From Lates calcarifer (lineage: Eukaryota; Chordata; Actinopteri; Centropomidae), in contig NC_066835.1 of the NCBI RefSeq assembly GCF_001640805.2, positions 5,168,727 through 5,232,726 on the forward strand: a stretch of 64,000 nucleotides of DNA, read 5' to 3'. Of this stretch, positions 1 to 10,520 are shown piece by piece. Made by a program: the position numbers and the translations under genes. The notes beneath the pieces were generated by a model that saw only the letters and a program-made list of their open reading frames with translations, was not told the origin of the DNA and searched no databases. The first letter of the stretch is position 1. Every line of letters begins with the position of its first letter.

Positions 1-112
1 TATCCTTTGCCTGTTAATTCAGCTTCATTTTACTCTGTGTTCTTGGCAGTCAGGATTTTATTTTTTGTACACAAACACCAGGCTGATTATCATCCTTGAC
101 TTTATGGGTAAC
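1..112 (+). other. 3' end of a U12-type (AT-AC) intron of the E2F gene
   Basis: The E2F reading frame that begins at 113 is closed upstream by an in-frame TGA at 84-86, and no AG dinucleotide lies between that stop and the coding sequence, so a normal U2 acceptor is not available. The only nearby AG (80-81) would put the stop inside the exon. Instead there is TCCTTGAC at 93-100, a full match to the core of the U12 branch-point consensus, and an AC terminus at 111-112, 13 nt after the branch adenosine at 99, within the 10-15 nt typical of minor-class introns. Splicing here leaves the single base G at 113 to finish a phase-2 codon, giving x-F-A-Y-L-T-Y, which aligns with the E2F family. E2F genes are known carriers of U12 introns. 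The donor side lies outside the window. Confidence 0.7.
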
Positions 113-227
113 GTTTGCTTATTTGACATATGAGGATGTTCAAAGGATCCCCAGTCTGAAAGAACAGACTGTGATTGTGATCAGAGCCCCTGCAGACACA
201 AAACTGGAGGTCCCACATCCAGAGGAG
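113..227 (+). CDS. e2f3: E2F transcription factor (E2F3-like), exon encoding part of the marked-box region
   Basis: This exon encodes 38 full residues after one base of a split codon, starting [12 protein letters not shown] and ending LEVPHPEE. The pattern AY-TY-D followed by [17 protein letters not shown] is diagnostic of activator E2Fs (E2F1-3), where this region forms the coiled-coil/marked-box unit that pairs with DP proteins and contacts cofactors. It acts in the nucleus on G1/S promoters. The exon ends with GAG at 227, phase 0, followed by a weak but canonical gt donor at 228. The 5' boundary is set by a putative AC acceptor at 111-112. The E2F family call is firm. The paralogue call (E2F3 rather than E2F2) rests mainly on the C-terminal exon. 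DNA-binding and N-terminal parts lie off the left edge. Confidence 0.9.
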
Positions 228-415
228 GTACATTTTTCAGCATATAAGTTTACAATATCTTCTTTTTTCTTATTTGGAAATTAAACTCAGTATTTGTACT
301 TGAAATCTTCAGTCCAACAATACAGGATGATTAATGGCTTTGGTTTTGCTTGTGAAGCACTGGCTAAAATGAACTTCACTTAAGAAATTAAATCTTCTAC
401 TTGCCTTATGTTTAG

Positions 416-596
416 AGCCTCCAAGTCCACCTCAGCAGCACCCAGGGACCCATTGAGGTGTTTCTCTGCTCTGATGATCCCATCCCCATGGAAGCCACAG
501 ATGCCACTGTGCCCAGTGCCAGCTACTTAAACTCGTCTGCCAATGGGAAAGATTCCATCCCCTTTTCGCTTCCCTTCATCCAGTTGTCTTCCAAAG
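416..596 (+). CDS. e2f3: E2F transcription factor (E2F3-like), marked-box end and linker exon
   Basis: The acceptor is tttag ending at 415 and the frame opens SLQVHLSSTQGPIEVFLC, matching the end of the marked box in E2F1-3 (STQGPIEV-LC is nearly invariant). After that comes a Ser/Pro-rich linker that diverges freely, as in other E2Fs. The exon spans 60 codons plus one base; the donor at 597 is the strong consensus gtgagt. The single leftover G at 596 joins AC at 879-880 to make an Asp codon, so the join is in frame. The preceding intron is 188 bp and the next 282 bp, typical of compact fish genes. No frameshift or stop is present, so this looks like a working gene. Confidence 0.92.
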
Positions 597-878
597 GTGA
601 GTCTTGCACTCTCACAGGTCTCAAACAGGTTACTCATGCAAAGAAATACTTTATTGCCACAGAAAGGGGTTCTCTATTGGTACTTTATTGCCACAGAGAG
701 AGAGAGCGTGGCAAATATCTGTTAGATTTTGCCCTCATAGGAACTTTGTAAGATAATGTATTTAGTTCCAACTCTACTTAGATTGCTGGCTCAGTTTTGC
801 TTTGGGTTTTTAAACCTTCATCGCTTATCTTTTCTCCCACCCCATGTCTCCTTATCCACACTCCCATTATCTTTCCAG
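597..878 (+). other. E2F intron with a short internal duplication
   Basis: The intron runs from gtgagt to a pyrimidine-rich ctttccag. Inside it, the 17-base string TACTTTATTGCCACAGA occurs twice, at 647-663 and 681-697, 34 bp apart; a short GA run follows. This looks like replication slippage. No function is implied. Confidence 0.8.
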
Positions 879-1168
879 ACGATGCTAACAATTCTTCCGG
901 AATCAGTAATATCTCCAACCCGTTGTCCGATCCAACACAGCATTCATCACCAGTTACTGTTACCCCCGTGTCACCCATGCCCACCTCTCTTACCTCCCTC
1001 CAACCCCCCTCTGAAGACCAACAGAGCTTTGTCACCCTCACTCCACCCCTGGCCCTCTCTCTTGATGGGGAGGAGTACCTCTTGAGCCTGGCAGAGGATG
1101 AGGGCATCACTGACCTCTTCTCCTCTGTTGACCTGGACCAATTGCCCCAGGATATGCCCCTCCTCTGA
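879..1168 (+). CDS. e2f3: E2F transcription factor (E2F3-like), terminal coding exon with RB-binding transactivation motif
   Basis: The exon adds 95 residues and stops at TGA 1166-1168. It starts with a Ser/Thr/Pro-rich, low-complexity stretch and ends with the pocket-protein-binding motif EEYLLSLAEDEGITDLF (1070-1120). In human E2Fs the equivalent Tyr, Leu, Glu-Gly and Asp-Leu-Phe residues contact RB, and all are kept here. Binding by RB family proteins masks this activation domain until CDK phosphorylation releases it. The YLLSL core and a tail of the form DLDQLP resemble E2F3 (YLLSL ... DLEKLP) more than E2F2 (YLWGL ... DLGDLL) or E2F1, which is why e2f3 is proposed. I judge the paralogue call about 65 percent likely. 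A search against teleost E2F proteins would settle it. Confidence 0.92.
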
Positions 1169-4080
1169 AAACCCCTTTTGGAAATTCAGTAAATTTGGAG
1201 GGAATGGATATCTTCACACGAACAGGATATTACGAGAAATTCAAGTAAAAGAACAAAGACAAAACTCTTTTTTTTATAGATATATATTTACATTTGCCTA
1301 TCCTGGACAATGTGACTGGGATTCACTGACACTCAGGTATGTGAAGGAGGATGTAACCCAAAAACATTAGATTAGAGGGTTATTCTAATGACCATATACT
1401 TCTAAATACCAAGTTAGATCTTCTAACAGTGACTTCACAGTATTTTGGACTTGGGCTGATAGGCATGTTGTCAGACAAAACTTTTCAAATCTTTGATCTG
1501 TTACACGTTTAGATATCCTTTTTCAAAGTCTAAGCTGTACTGTCTGGTCACAGGGCTTGTTCTCGACCTAATAGCGTTAGTGTCCTATGATGTGTGATGT
1601 GACTCAAAAGACATCATAAATCATAGTTTGTATCGGAAAGGAAACCTTCACGACACAGCCGGTAGAGTTAGATACCTGCTTGACATGGTCTAAAGTCACT
1701 CCTGAGACTGCTGCTTATGTTGGACTTGGGCAAAAGGTACAACTGTTGATGGTGTTTGTGCACACTACAACTGTTTGTTTAATAATGCTGAGGTTTTTCT
1801 GCTAATACCTGATTTTATGCCTAAGTTCCAGAGTCACTCAGCAACTGAAGATACTAATACAAAATAACATTCTGTGCCTCATTCCAGAGGGTCAGTCCCT
1901 CATCACCTTGCACTGATGTGGAAATAACCCACATGCCTTGTGTTGCCTCCACTAGTTGGGATACACTGATCCGTTCCTTTTTCATCATACCTCGACTCAG
2001 GGTATTGGCAGATCCCTTATTTAAAATCTGTTTACCTCACAGCATTGGAATTCTTTTTATCCAAGGTAAAATGAGGCCTGGGATTGCGGTAGCACTAAAA
2101 AATTAGTTGGTGCCTCAGCATGTCTGAGTAATGTAAATCATATTGGATACACTGAATTTCATAATGACACCAACTGACTTAAGTCACAGCTGATACCTGA
2201 TTTTAAGATATTGGATTGGTGTATTCCTGTCTGCTACACAAGTGAAATCACAGCATAACATCAGTCTCTGTCTGGCTTTTGGCTTAGTGGTTTTCTCAGG
2301 GCTCTAGCAACTTCTGCTAGAGGTCCAATTTTATATATTAAAGGCTGATTCACTCAAGATATATATGTTGTTTTCCCAAGTTGTGTACCTTTTGAGTCTC
2401 CGAATCAATAGCAGTGCTTTATTCAGAACATTGTTGCAACTCTCACACAGCTTTCTATTTTACTGGCATACTTGCTCAGTTATCAGTGCAGCCCATCTTC
2501 TGCTTTTTCAGTGTTTAGATGCATGGAATTGTTTATTGACAACACACTGAGCCACAAAGAGCATTGACTTGTCTGAGAAACCTTTAACTATTCAATACAG
2601 AAACCTGTCGCATTGCATAAAGTGTGGAACATGCAATGCATGTCAGGTGAATACAGCTCTCATGGTGTTTAATCAGGTAGGTGTAATATTAAGGGTGTGG
2701 AAATGTAAACAGCTGTCTGTCATCAACCTTAAAGAGTGAAGGGGCATTTGATGAATGGAGTGACTTACTGTGATACTGAACCTATGCATTTCTGCTTGAG
2801 TATTTCTTATGAGTGCAGAGGACTGGATGCTACGATAGAGACACTGTTTTTTATTGGTGAGTTGTCAGAAATGACAAGGTTGTTTTTCTTAGTATTTGTC
2901 CTCAAAATCGAGTTCAGACAGTGCCAAGCTGAAACAGTTCAATCATCAACAGAAAATGAATCTTTAACAGCTTTTGCATTTGATTGTTCATTTAAATCAT
3001 TTTTAAAGCAAAAATGCCAAATATTTGCTGCTTCCAGCCTTTTACAGTAAACTGAATATCTTTGGATTTTGGACTGTTGGCAGGACAAAACAAGACAATG
3101 AAAAGAAAATGTCACCTTGAGATTTGGCACATCTTATAGACAAAAAATAAAAAAAATCAAATCATCATCATCATCGTCAAATAATTGTTAGGTGCTGTCC
3201 TACCGCCAAAATATAAGCCACTCTGAAACACTGAATGGCTAACAGCTGTTGAGATGGAAGCTCATTATAGAAGAGTTTCATCTGTTCCTTTGTGGTCTGA
3301 GTTTGTAATCTATACATAGCTCTGAAGAACTATACTGTTTGTGGTGGTTGGAGGAGTTGTGAGTAATGATACTTTCTTGAAAATGAGACACAAAGGTCTG
3401 ATGCGGACTTGTTCTGATGTTTGTTAACCTGCTGCTCAGTGCTTCATGTCATGGATTTTTTAAATTTACAATATGATTTTTCCTTTGTTGACAACTAGAA
3501 TGTGTCATTAGTACTATGCACCACAGTTTTGCCTTACTCACATTTGTACCTCGCAGACCTTGAGGGCTAAATGGCTTTTATCTGACTCAGTTTCTCAGTT
3601 CTGTACATGTTCACTCACTGTTACTCATCCCCATAGTTCTTTGATCATTTCTGTCACTTTTACTTGCCCTCCAAAGCATGTATAACTGTTAAATGTGCAG
3701 CTTTTTGAAATAATGACTTTTAATCAGTTTGGGAAATCATGAAGCTAATCCCTTAAAAAATGATCCATTTATGTTCTCAGTTGTTGAAGTTGCAGATACA
3801 GTGTGAGCCTTTGTGTATATGTGTTTTTCCATAAAGCCAAATTTTCCACCACTCTCACATTGCACTATTAATGTGTTATCTGACCATGCTACAATGACCT
3901 CAAAACTGAAATACTGTTTGGCCAGTTCTCATTAACCCCTCTTTATCTCTCTGAGATACAGATACCTTCTATATTAAGCTGTTTGTGTTCTCCAGTCTAT
4001 AGTAAAAGTCACAGTTTTGTGTGATAAAAAGATGTTTGAACAATATTTTCAAAAAACTAATAAAATGCGTGCTCGTTAAC
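1169..4080 (+). other. Probable 3' UTR of the E2F gene
   Basis: About 2.9 kb of AT-rich sequence without splice-flanked open frames follows the stop codon, similar in length to the long 3' UTR known for mammalian E2F3. It contains two TGCTGCT heptamers (1709-1715, 3430-3436), seed matches for the miR-15/16/195 family, and a CAGTATT (1438-1444) matching the miR-200b/429 seed. An early AATAAA lies at 3146-3151 and a better placed one at 4059-4064. The exact 3' end is inferred, not seen. Confidence 0.55.
4059..4064 (+). terminator. Candidate poly(A) signal for the E2F transcript
   Basis: AATAAA is followed after a few bases by a GT-containing stretch (TGCGTGCTCG), the usual arrangement of hexamer and downstream element. 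An alternative AATAAA at 3146-3151 sits in an A-rich run and is less convincing. Confidence 0.45.
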
Positions 4081-6300
4081 AAAGTTTTCTAGCATTATTT
4101 TCAGCAGCTGTGATTGAGTGATATAGTATAGGAATGTGGAATTTAATGTTCCATTGCAACAAATACCCTTCAAAAATTAGGATTTGTTTTTGTCTGATAA
4201 GCAGCAAAGAAAATAACAAATTATTCCACCAAGCAAAGGAATTGTTTCTCTAACTGGTAAATCCTCATACAGTGAGTAGTAGAAAACTGTATTAATCAGT
4301 TATACAAAATGTATGATTGGTGAATTTTGTTTGAACAAATTGTCTGACTTACATTCGTTGTCCAGCTTAACAACAATATTGTTGTTACAAAGATGCTGTA
4401 AGTCATTACAATAACTCAGCTAGTTGTTGTCATTGATCATTGTTAACTTTTTTATCAACTAGACATTGGTTAACCATCAGACTAAAATCTTAAAACAACT
4501 GGAAATATATTTTAAGCAAGCAATTCAATGAATTATGATGCAGTTTAACTGCAAGGAAGTCAGTTATTGACTGCTAGAGTTTGAGTATAACTTCATAACT
4601 TCAAATTCATATAGTTCAGTATATCCAAAGCATTTGACTTGACTAGATATTACAGTTTGCTGTGTTGCTGTCCCAACATGTACTGACACCTGTTTGGAAA
4701 ACACAGCTTGTGGTTTCCTTTCTCACTGGCCTGCTACAAGAACAGTCATTGTGTTAAGTGTTCAGTTTGGTGTTCACACAGTCCACCATGCAGTGGTACT
4801 GCATCAGTGAAATGAAACCTTTTTTGATAACGCCTCAGAATTTTCTTTAAACCCTATCTTGCCTGTGTTGAAATCTGTATATATGGAGTGCAGTCTATAT
4901 GGAGACACTAGGAGGCAGTGTGATCCCACTGTATCTTTGACACTCACAAGGTTGAGATGTTTTGAAACTATGTGACAAAGTGTTACCCATGTCGTTTCAA
5001 ACAATCAACTTTTCATGAATTTGGCATCCAATGGAAGTGATCTCTTGCCCAATCCACAATTCAGATGCTTAAGTAATTGTGTTTTCTGCTGCCACATTAA
5101 AATGTAGTCCTATACATATTCAGACACAGTTAGTGGAGAAAGTCGTCGAAAGCCTTTTACAGTTAGTCTTCTAGGAAAGAGGAGGAAAAAAATTGTTTTT
5201 TCAAAATGAACTCCCATGTGTGGGGTTTTGTTTCAGCTTCAAAACATGACCTTGTGTGCTGATAGGTCTACAGTGTATTCATCATCATCATCCTCATCAC
5301 TTCAGCAGGACAGACGCTTGCCAACAATCAGTCCTATTCTGATTTCGACATGAATTCTGTCAAACTTTAAACATTACAGCTTATTAATTCTGATTCAGAA
5401 ATTTAGGTCCATGTACTGAATGAAAAATTCTTTTATAGAACCTGTATCTTCAGACCTTAATCTACAGCTGAGAATAGACATGTTAAACCACAGAAAAAAC
5501 ACAAGTTCAACAAAGGGAAAAGGTTTCAAACTGGGGTTTTACTGACACTGGCTGAGCAGACTGGAGTCCTGGAGGTCATCAAAAAGACATCGGGGACTAG
5601 CTTTGTGGACAGTTAGGCATGGTTGTTTGGTAGTTCTTACAAAGGAGGTGAGAAATAATTGTTTGGCCACTATAATTTGTAGATAAGTAGAAAAAAATAT
5701 ATTTGCACAAACATTAAACATACGCACACAAAATCTGACACAATATTAAAGAAAAGATCAGTACATATTCATAATTCTTTATAAACTATTTGTTTGTTTA
5801 TGGACTGTAGTCATCAGCCCAGATGGCAGTTATGTACCAACTGATAATTTATCCAAATGAGATATTCTGAAGTCATGTAAATGTGAAAATTGTTTGAAGG
5901 ATTTATGCGAAGTCTCTGATGCCCCTTTTTCTGGACGTATGCCCACAGTCACCTTTGAAACTTTCTTTTATTTCAATCCAGTTTAGAATCCAACTGTCTC
6001 TGTCCCTGCCTCTCTTTGTCTGAGCCACAGCATCTTAGAAAAACACATCAGTGCCCTCAACATGATGATGTAATCTGTCGGGAGCCTGCAGCATCCAGAC
6101 CTGTCCATAGGTGGCAGTGTTGCACCTCAAAAACCTACGTAAACCCTGTCAACCCAGTTCCCTATAAACAGCAGCACACTCACTTTGAGTTCACGGAGAG
6201 TCACTGGATCAGTGCTGTTATTGATTCATGTTTGTTTCTGCTGTTTTTTTGTCCTTCTCTGTGCCACAAAGATTTGCACATGAAAAAAAAAAACAGTGAA
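4081..6300. other. Non-coding spacer, nothing recognised
   Basis: AT-rich unique-looking sequence. It holds a small ATC trinucleotide run (5280-5292) and no splice-flanked open frame, repeat copy or clear regulatory cluster that I could identify. Confidence 0.5.
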
Positions 6301-6628
6301 TATTGAATTGGATCATATTGAATTAGGCCTGACGTCACTCTCCTCTCGTCTCAGGAGGGCTCAGTTAAAGATCAGCCAGTATAGCTGTCAATCAGCCAAT
6401 CAATCAGTCAATGAAGTTTCATTTTTAGAGTGCCTTTCCCTGTCACCTAGGTGGTTTTAAAGTGACAAACAAAATACACAGATGGCTGAGCTTAAAGGGT
6501 GAGATAGGACCAGGTCACCGCCTAAGACTCGGCCCCTCAGGGGGTTTAGGAGTGACTCGGAGCAAGTGCCATCCACTTTGAAAGTGTAGGTCAATAGTCT
6601 CATCCAGCTGTCCCCTCTCCCCCAAAAT

Positions 6629-6668
6629 ACAGCACTTGTTTCTACACTACAGCACTTGTTTCTACACT
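6629..6668. repeat. Exact 20-bp tandem duplication
   Basis: The unit ACAGCACTTGTTTCTACACT occurs twice, head to tail, without mismatch (6629-6648 and 6649-6668). The lack of divergence suggests a recent event or an assembly artefact. Confidence 0.95.
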
Positions 6669-6716
6669 ACGCTCTCTCCATTCAGGCCTGTTTTGACTGC
6701 TGTAATGCACTGAGGC

Positions 6717-6801
6717 AGAGAGAGAGAGAGAGAGGGAGAGAGAACAAAAATGAGAGAGGGTTAAAGAGGGAGCATGAAAGCAAGAGAGAAAGAGAGAGAG
6801 T
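6717..6801. repeat. GA-rich simple repeat
   Basis: (GA)n with interruptions, in three blocks between 6717 and 6801, embedded in the promoter-like stretch. Confidence 0.9.
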
Positions 6802-7888
6802 GTACTACTCATTGCTCATTGGCTACCAAGAGCACGCCGTCTTTTTGCGTAGCGCCCTCCCAGCCAATCAGCTGCCGTTGCAATATTTTGGGTTTATGAA
6901 TGAAACGAATACTGAGAGAGCAGGACAGGAGTAGTTTGATTCATCACTCGTAGCTCATGGTGTGCAGAGTATACTAAAGTGAAAGGTGCACTTGTTTGCT
7001 GTGCAGTCTGACTAAGAAGGCCCCTGGACACATAAACGGTGATCAACAGATGACTACGACCGTACATGTAAAAAAAAAGCACCTGCAGGCATCTCTGCTT
7101 GTTTTTAGTGACTTAATAAAGAAGCAGTTGCAGCATCAACACTAAATATTTCAGTGCAGACCTGTAGCCTGATTAATACTGGTGGACTGAGCTGCAGAGG
7201 AGCTGCTGGATCGTTTAATTTTCTCATGTCTTAAGTTGCAAGTACGGATTAAGGACTTCTTAAGTTAGCAAATTAAATGTACTGTCTTTATTATACTATT
7301 AATTAACACTGTTTCTAGCCTGGTTCTTAATTGCAGTTCTTGGATTTCTTCCAAAAAAAGTTTCAGTAATCCCACAGTCAAGACAAACAAAAAACACAAA
7401 TTTGTGACATATTACCAAAGGAGCAAAATTACATTTTCAACTATCTAAGCAGCAGCCCTGTATCAAGACAAATTGAACAGAAATGAGCTCTGCAGTGCTT
7501 GGTGTCAGGAGCTGTAGGTCTAGGGAGATTGAGATCATATTAGTCGTAGAGTACAGGAGAGTGGTGAGCTGCTGCTTTATGTTATTGAACTAAAGGGCAT
7601 GCTTCACATTAAGTGCTTTTTGGATTGAGCAGTGTCTGAAACCCCATCACCCCACACCTTTCTAATAGTGGAGGTGCAGGTGGGCGGCGTCCAACAATTT
7701 TTCTAACTTTACATCCAAGAAACTACACAGGGTTTGATCTTTGTCTCTGAAGACATTTTTTTGATTCTTGACTCTACATTTCTCCACTGTCTACTTCCAT
7801 CATTTTGCGTACATACAAACAGTGCAACACCATGAATGATTTTGAGGAGACTGTGAGGAAGTGTACACCCCAGTTGAATGATTATTAC

Positions 7889-8064
7889 CTCCTGCCCCTC
7901 TCCATGAAGGCAGGCTTTTCCCCTTTCAGCAAATCTCCATCTTCCCTACCACTCAGACCCCCTGTCTTGTTGCTGTCCATGGCTGCATCTGCTAAGGCAT
8001 CGCTATTATTATCAAGGAGTTCAAAAGAATGGGCAACATCTGGACTGTCTGTGAAGTTGATAGA
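7889..8064 (-). other. Candidate - strand coding exon, product unknown
   Basis: On the complementary strand a 176-nt block is bounded by a ctcctctcag-type acceptor (just above 8064) and a GAG-gtaataat donor (7887-7888). It is open in one frame for about 58 codons. The translation includes INFTDSPDVAHSFELLDNN and later GGLSGREDGDLLKGEK, an acidic, Ser-rich composition unlike the T-rich or repeat-derived chance frames elsewhere in the window. I do not recognise the protein. The + strand is also open across part of the block, which weakens the case. It could be an exon of a gene transcribed towards E2F, or chance. Confidence 0.25.
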
Positions 8065-8194
8065 CTGAGAGGAGCTAGAGTCACTGTTACTGATTTGGGT
8101 TGCAGTTATACACAAGTGAAATGTGATCATGGCATGTTACATGGCTGCTGTAGACAGCTGTACTAATTAAAACTGAGTTCCTCTGTCCCTTCAG

Positions 8195-8227
8195 ACGAGC
8201 ACAAGCTGCGATGACAATGTGTCTGAG
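8195..8227 (+). other. Candidate 33-nt microexon
   Basis: The block is flanked by a strong acceptor (ctctgtcccttcag, ending 8194) and a consensus donor (GAG followed by gtgagtag at 8228). In one frame it reads TSTSCDDNVSE, and a second frame is also open. Length divisible by three allows a cassette microexon. Downstream of E2F3 one would expect cdkal1. The pattern S-x-S-C-D near a start faintly recalls the CDKAL1 N-terminus, but the match is too short to name it. Confidence 0.3.
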
Positions 8228-10180
8228 GTGAGTAGAAGGGGAAATACGAAGGGACGTTGGAGCAACAGTCTGTCAGAGCTGTGAGGGAGTGTCACTGTGG
8301 GCTAACTGGGGTTTCTGGGTTTGAATATGTAAAAGAGGATCGTTCTAAAACAGAGTGTTAAGTCGCTCTTTAACTGGGGCGTTCCTGTGGCCTGGTGGTC
8401 TGGGGTGCATACTGTTTCCAGCTGTGAACCTGTTGCTTGTCAGGCTCCTTGCTCTTCCTGCCCCTCTTTCCTGTCAGACTCTCTAAATAAGGAAAAATGT
8501 CAAAAATCAGTCTCAAAAATGTTGCTCTTAAAATGGACCAGCCACGCCAGAAAGTGGATCTGTGTGTCCTTGCCACGTAGACGGAGCTAAAGCGGTGCTA
8601 AGGGGACGGTAAGTTCACACAGTTCATTTTTCAAGGCCATATTTGTGCCATTGAATCCTGTCTCATGACTGTCTCCAGACCACGCCACTTTTATGGAGTT
8701 TATTCTCCAACAGAGGGAGGTTAAATAAAGGTGGATGGTGACACACAGCTAATACGCCACAGTAGCATTTTCCATTTTGGACTCTCTGGCTCTCTGTCCC
8801 CTCAAAGGTCAGCAAATCTATGTGTTAATGTTCACCACAGTTAAACTCAACAATTAAGCAGGGAACAACTTCACTAACAGTGGTGACTCCACTGAAATTA
8901 ATTGTTTTTTCTGCTAAATTTCATAATTTTAAGTGGTGGTGGGACTTAAGGCATATAAATAGTCAACATATAGTCAATTACAGAAACAAAACACTCCAAG
9001 CAAATGTTACATTTTTCCTTACATGCCTTCTTCTCAAAGCACAACTTCTCCATATGTCTTCACTTTCTGTAGAGATAATAGAGGTCAGGGAGGGCGGTGA
9101 CTGTGGATTTCTTCCTTTTTAGTGCCCACATTAACAAGGTTCAGTATAGTGTAAGTTGTCTAAGGTGACCTTCAGTGAACTGAAGGTGAGTTGGACAAGA
9201 ATTCATAAAGAAGATAGTTTACAGTGGATGCAGCATCACACTGCTGTAGGTTCTCTCCCTGAACCTCACAAAAGCAGTTGACCAGTCTGCAAATGGGCTT
9301 TGAGATACCAAAACCTGCAAAGGATGCACTTATGTCCTCCAAATTTAGACAGTTGAGGGCTGCAGAATTTGTAGCTGCCTTTGGATTTGGACAGCCCATT
9401 GACCTGTAGTTACATATTCACTGTAAAAGTATGGATATGAAGAAAGCATCGCTTGCAATTGGAAACATACATTTTAAAATTAAATGTCAAGTTCTTTGAG
9501 TGGGTTTAGTGTAAAAAAGTATGAGGACAGTGTAGACTCTAAATGTACACAAAAGGACGAAAAGCAGTATTTCATCTGGAAAGGTGCACACTAGAAGCTG
9601 ACACTACTTACTTTCCACTGCTGTGAATGGTTGAGAGTGAATGGAGAGGGATCAATTAACTGCTCCTGTCTGCAGGAATCCATACTGTAGGTCGGTGTAT
9701 GGAATGAGCATTAGAGAGAGTGATTTTCCTCTGTCACATGGTCTTTAGGGGCTTGTCTGTACAAAGGTTTGACCTCTCCACAGGAGGTTTTGGCTTTAGA
9801 CACATCCTCTGTCAAGTGTTAATATGACTCTGCCCAGATTGTCAAATTTTTTGTGGGCTTTATGCTGTAGGGTTGGATCTCAGGAGTGAATATATGAGGC
9901 ATGGCTCCAGATGATGTAGGAGTTGGCTGGATCACACACAGCTGGGTCCTGGCTTTGCTACATGTGGAGCGGTTGGAATGTAATGTCTACTTCCCTCTTG
10001 TTCTCTGGTTTGAGGTTTCTATTTTTCCGTCTCTTGCGCCGGGCCTGCGCGGCGTGGGTGTATAATGCTTCAGCTGTTGTGATGACAGCCTCCTGACCTG
10101 TTGTGAACCTCCTCCACCACTCCACCTCACTCTCTAGTGGGTATTTACTTTCTTTAGTTCCACTTGGATACATCAAATAT
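8228..10180. other. Non-coding stretch, nothing recognised
   Basis: Unique-looking sequence without a supportable exon. A consensus-like donor (gtaagt at 8609) lacks a convincing acceptor. No repeat copy was identified. Confidence 0.45.
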
Positions 10181-10520
10181 TTGCATAGACAAAACCAGTC
10201 ATGAACCCAAACCCATAGGCTCCTACCCTTTAGCCAACAGAGACAAAGACCGGCAGTTGTCATTTGCATGTAATTTGCATTAGATCCCCCTGTGACTGTT
10301 TGCAATGTCAGGAGGCCAAATTAACCAGTGTTCCGTTTTAGCCAGATTTGCATCTCATTTGCATTAGAGTTGCTTAACGAGGGTTACTTAGCCGAGTGAC
10401 CCCCGTGGAAACTCCTTACGTCGTGCTCAGAGGAGGCAGATAGTGCGATCAGCTAATTTCATTAAGGGGAACAGCCGTTTGACTGAGAGTGCCTTTGGAT
10501 GTAATCATTAAAAGGGACGA
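10181..10520. promoter_or_regulatory. Putative enhancer with two matched pairs of POU octamers
   Basis: The perfect octamer ATTTGCAT occurs four times on the + strand: 10262-10269, 10273-10280, 10346-10353 and 10357-10364. Each pair has a start-to-start spacing of 11 bp, about one helical turn, and in both pairs the second octamer continues TAGA. The pairs are 84 bp apart. The surrounding 340 bp is complex, free of microsatellites and contains AT-rich homeodomain-type motifs (CTAATTTCATTAA near 10453). POU-domain proteins such as Oct/Brn bind ATTTGCAT. No open frame explains the sequence. Conservation was not checked. Confidence 0.45.

Larger units (their letters stand above)
6300..7100 (+). 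promoter_or_regulatory. Promoter-like stretch with CRE and CCAAT boxes
   Basis: This stretch has a perfect palindromic CRE (TGACGTCA, 6330-6337), an inverted CCAAT box (CATTGGCTACC, around 6818-6828) and a direct CCAAT box (GCCAATCAGC, around 6862-6871), with above-average GC between 6490 and 6560. The two CCAAT boxes lie about 40 bp apart, as in many TATA-less promoters. It lies downstream of the E2F poly(A) signal and upstream of the 8195-8227 exon candidate, so it could start a transcript running right. No CpG island is obvious. The assignment is inference from motifs only. Confidence 0.3.

Noticed and set aside
9958..10305. 115-codon frame on the - strand
   Set aside because: Overlaps the octamer island, no splice signals or protein similarity; chance frame.
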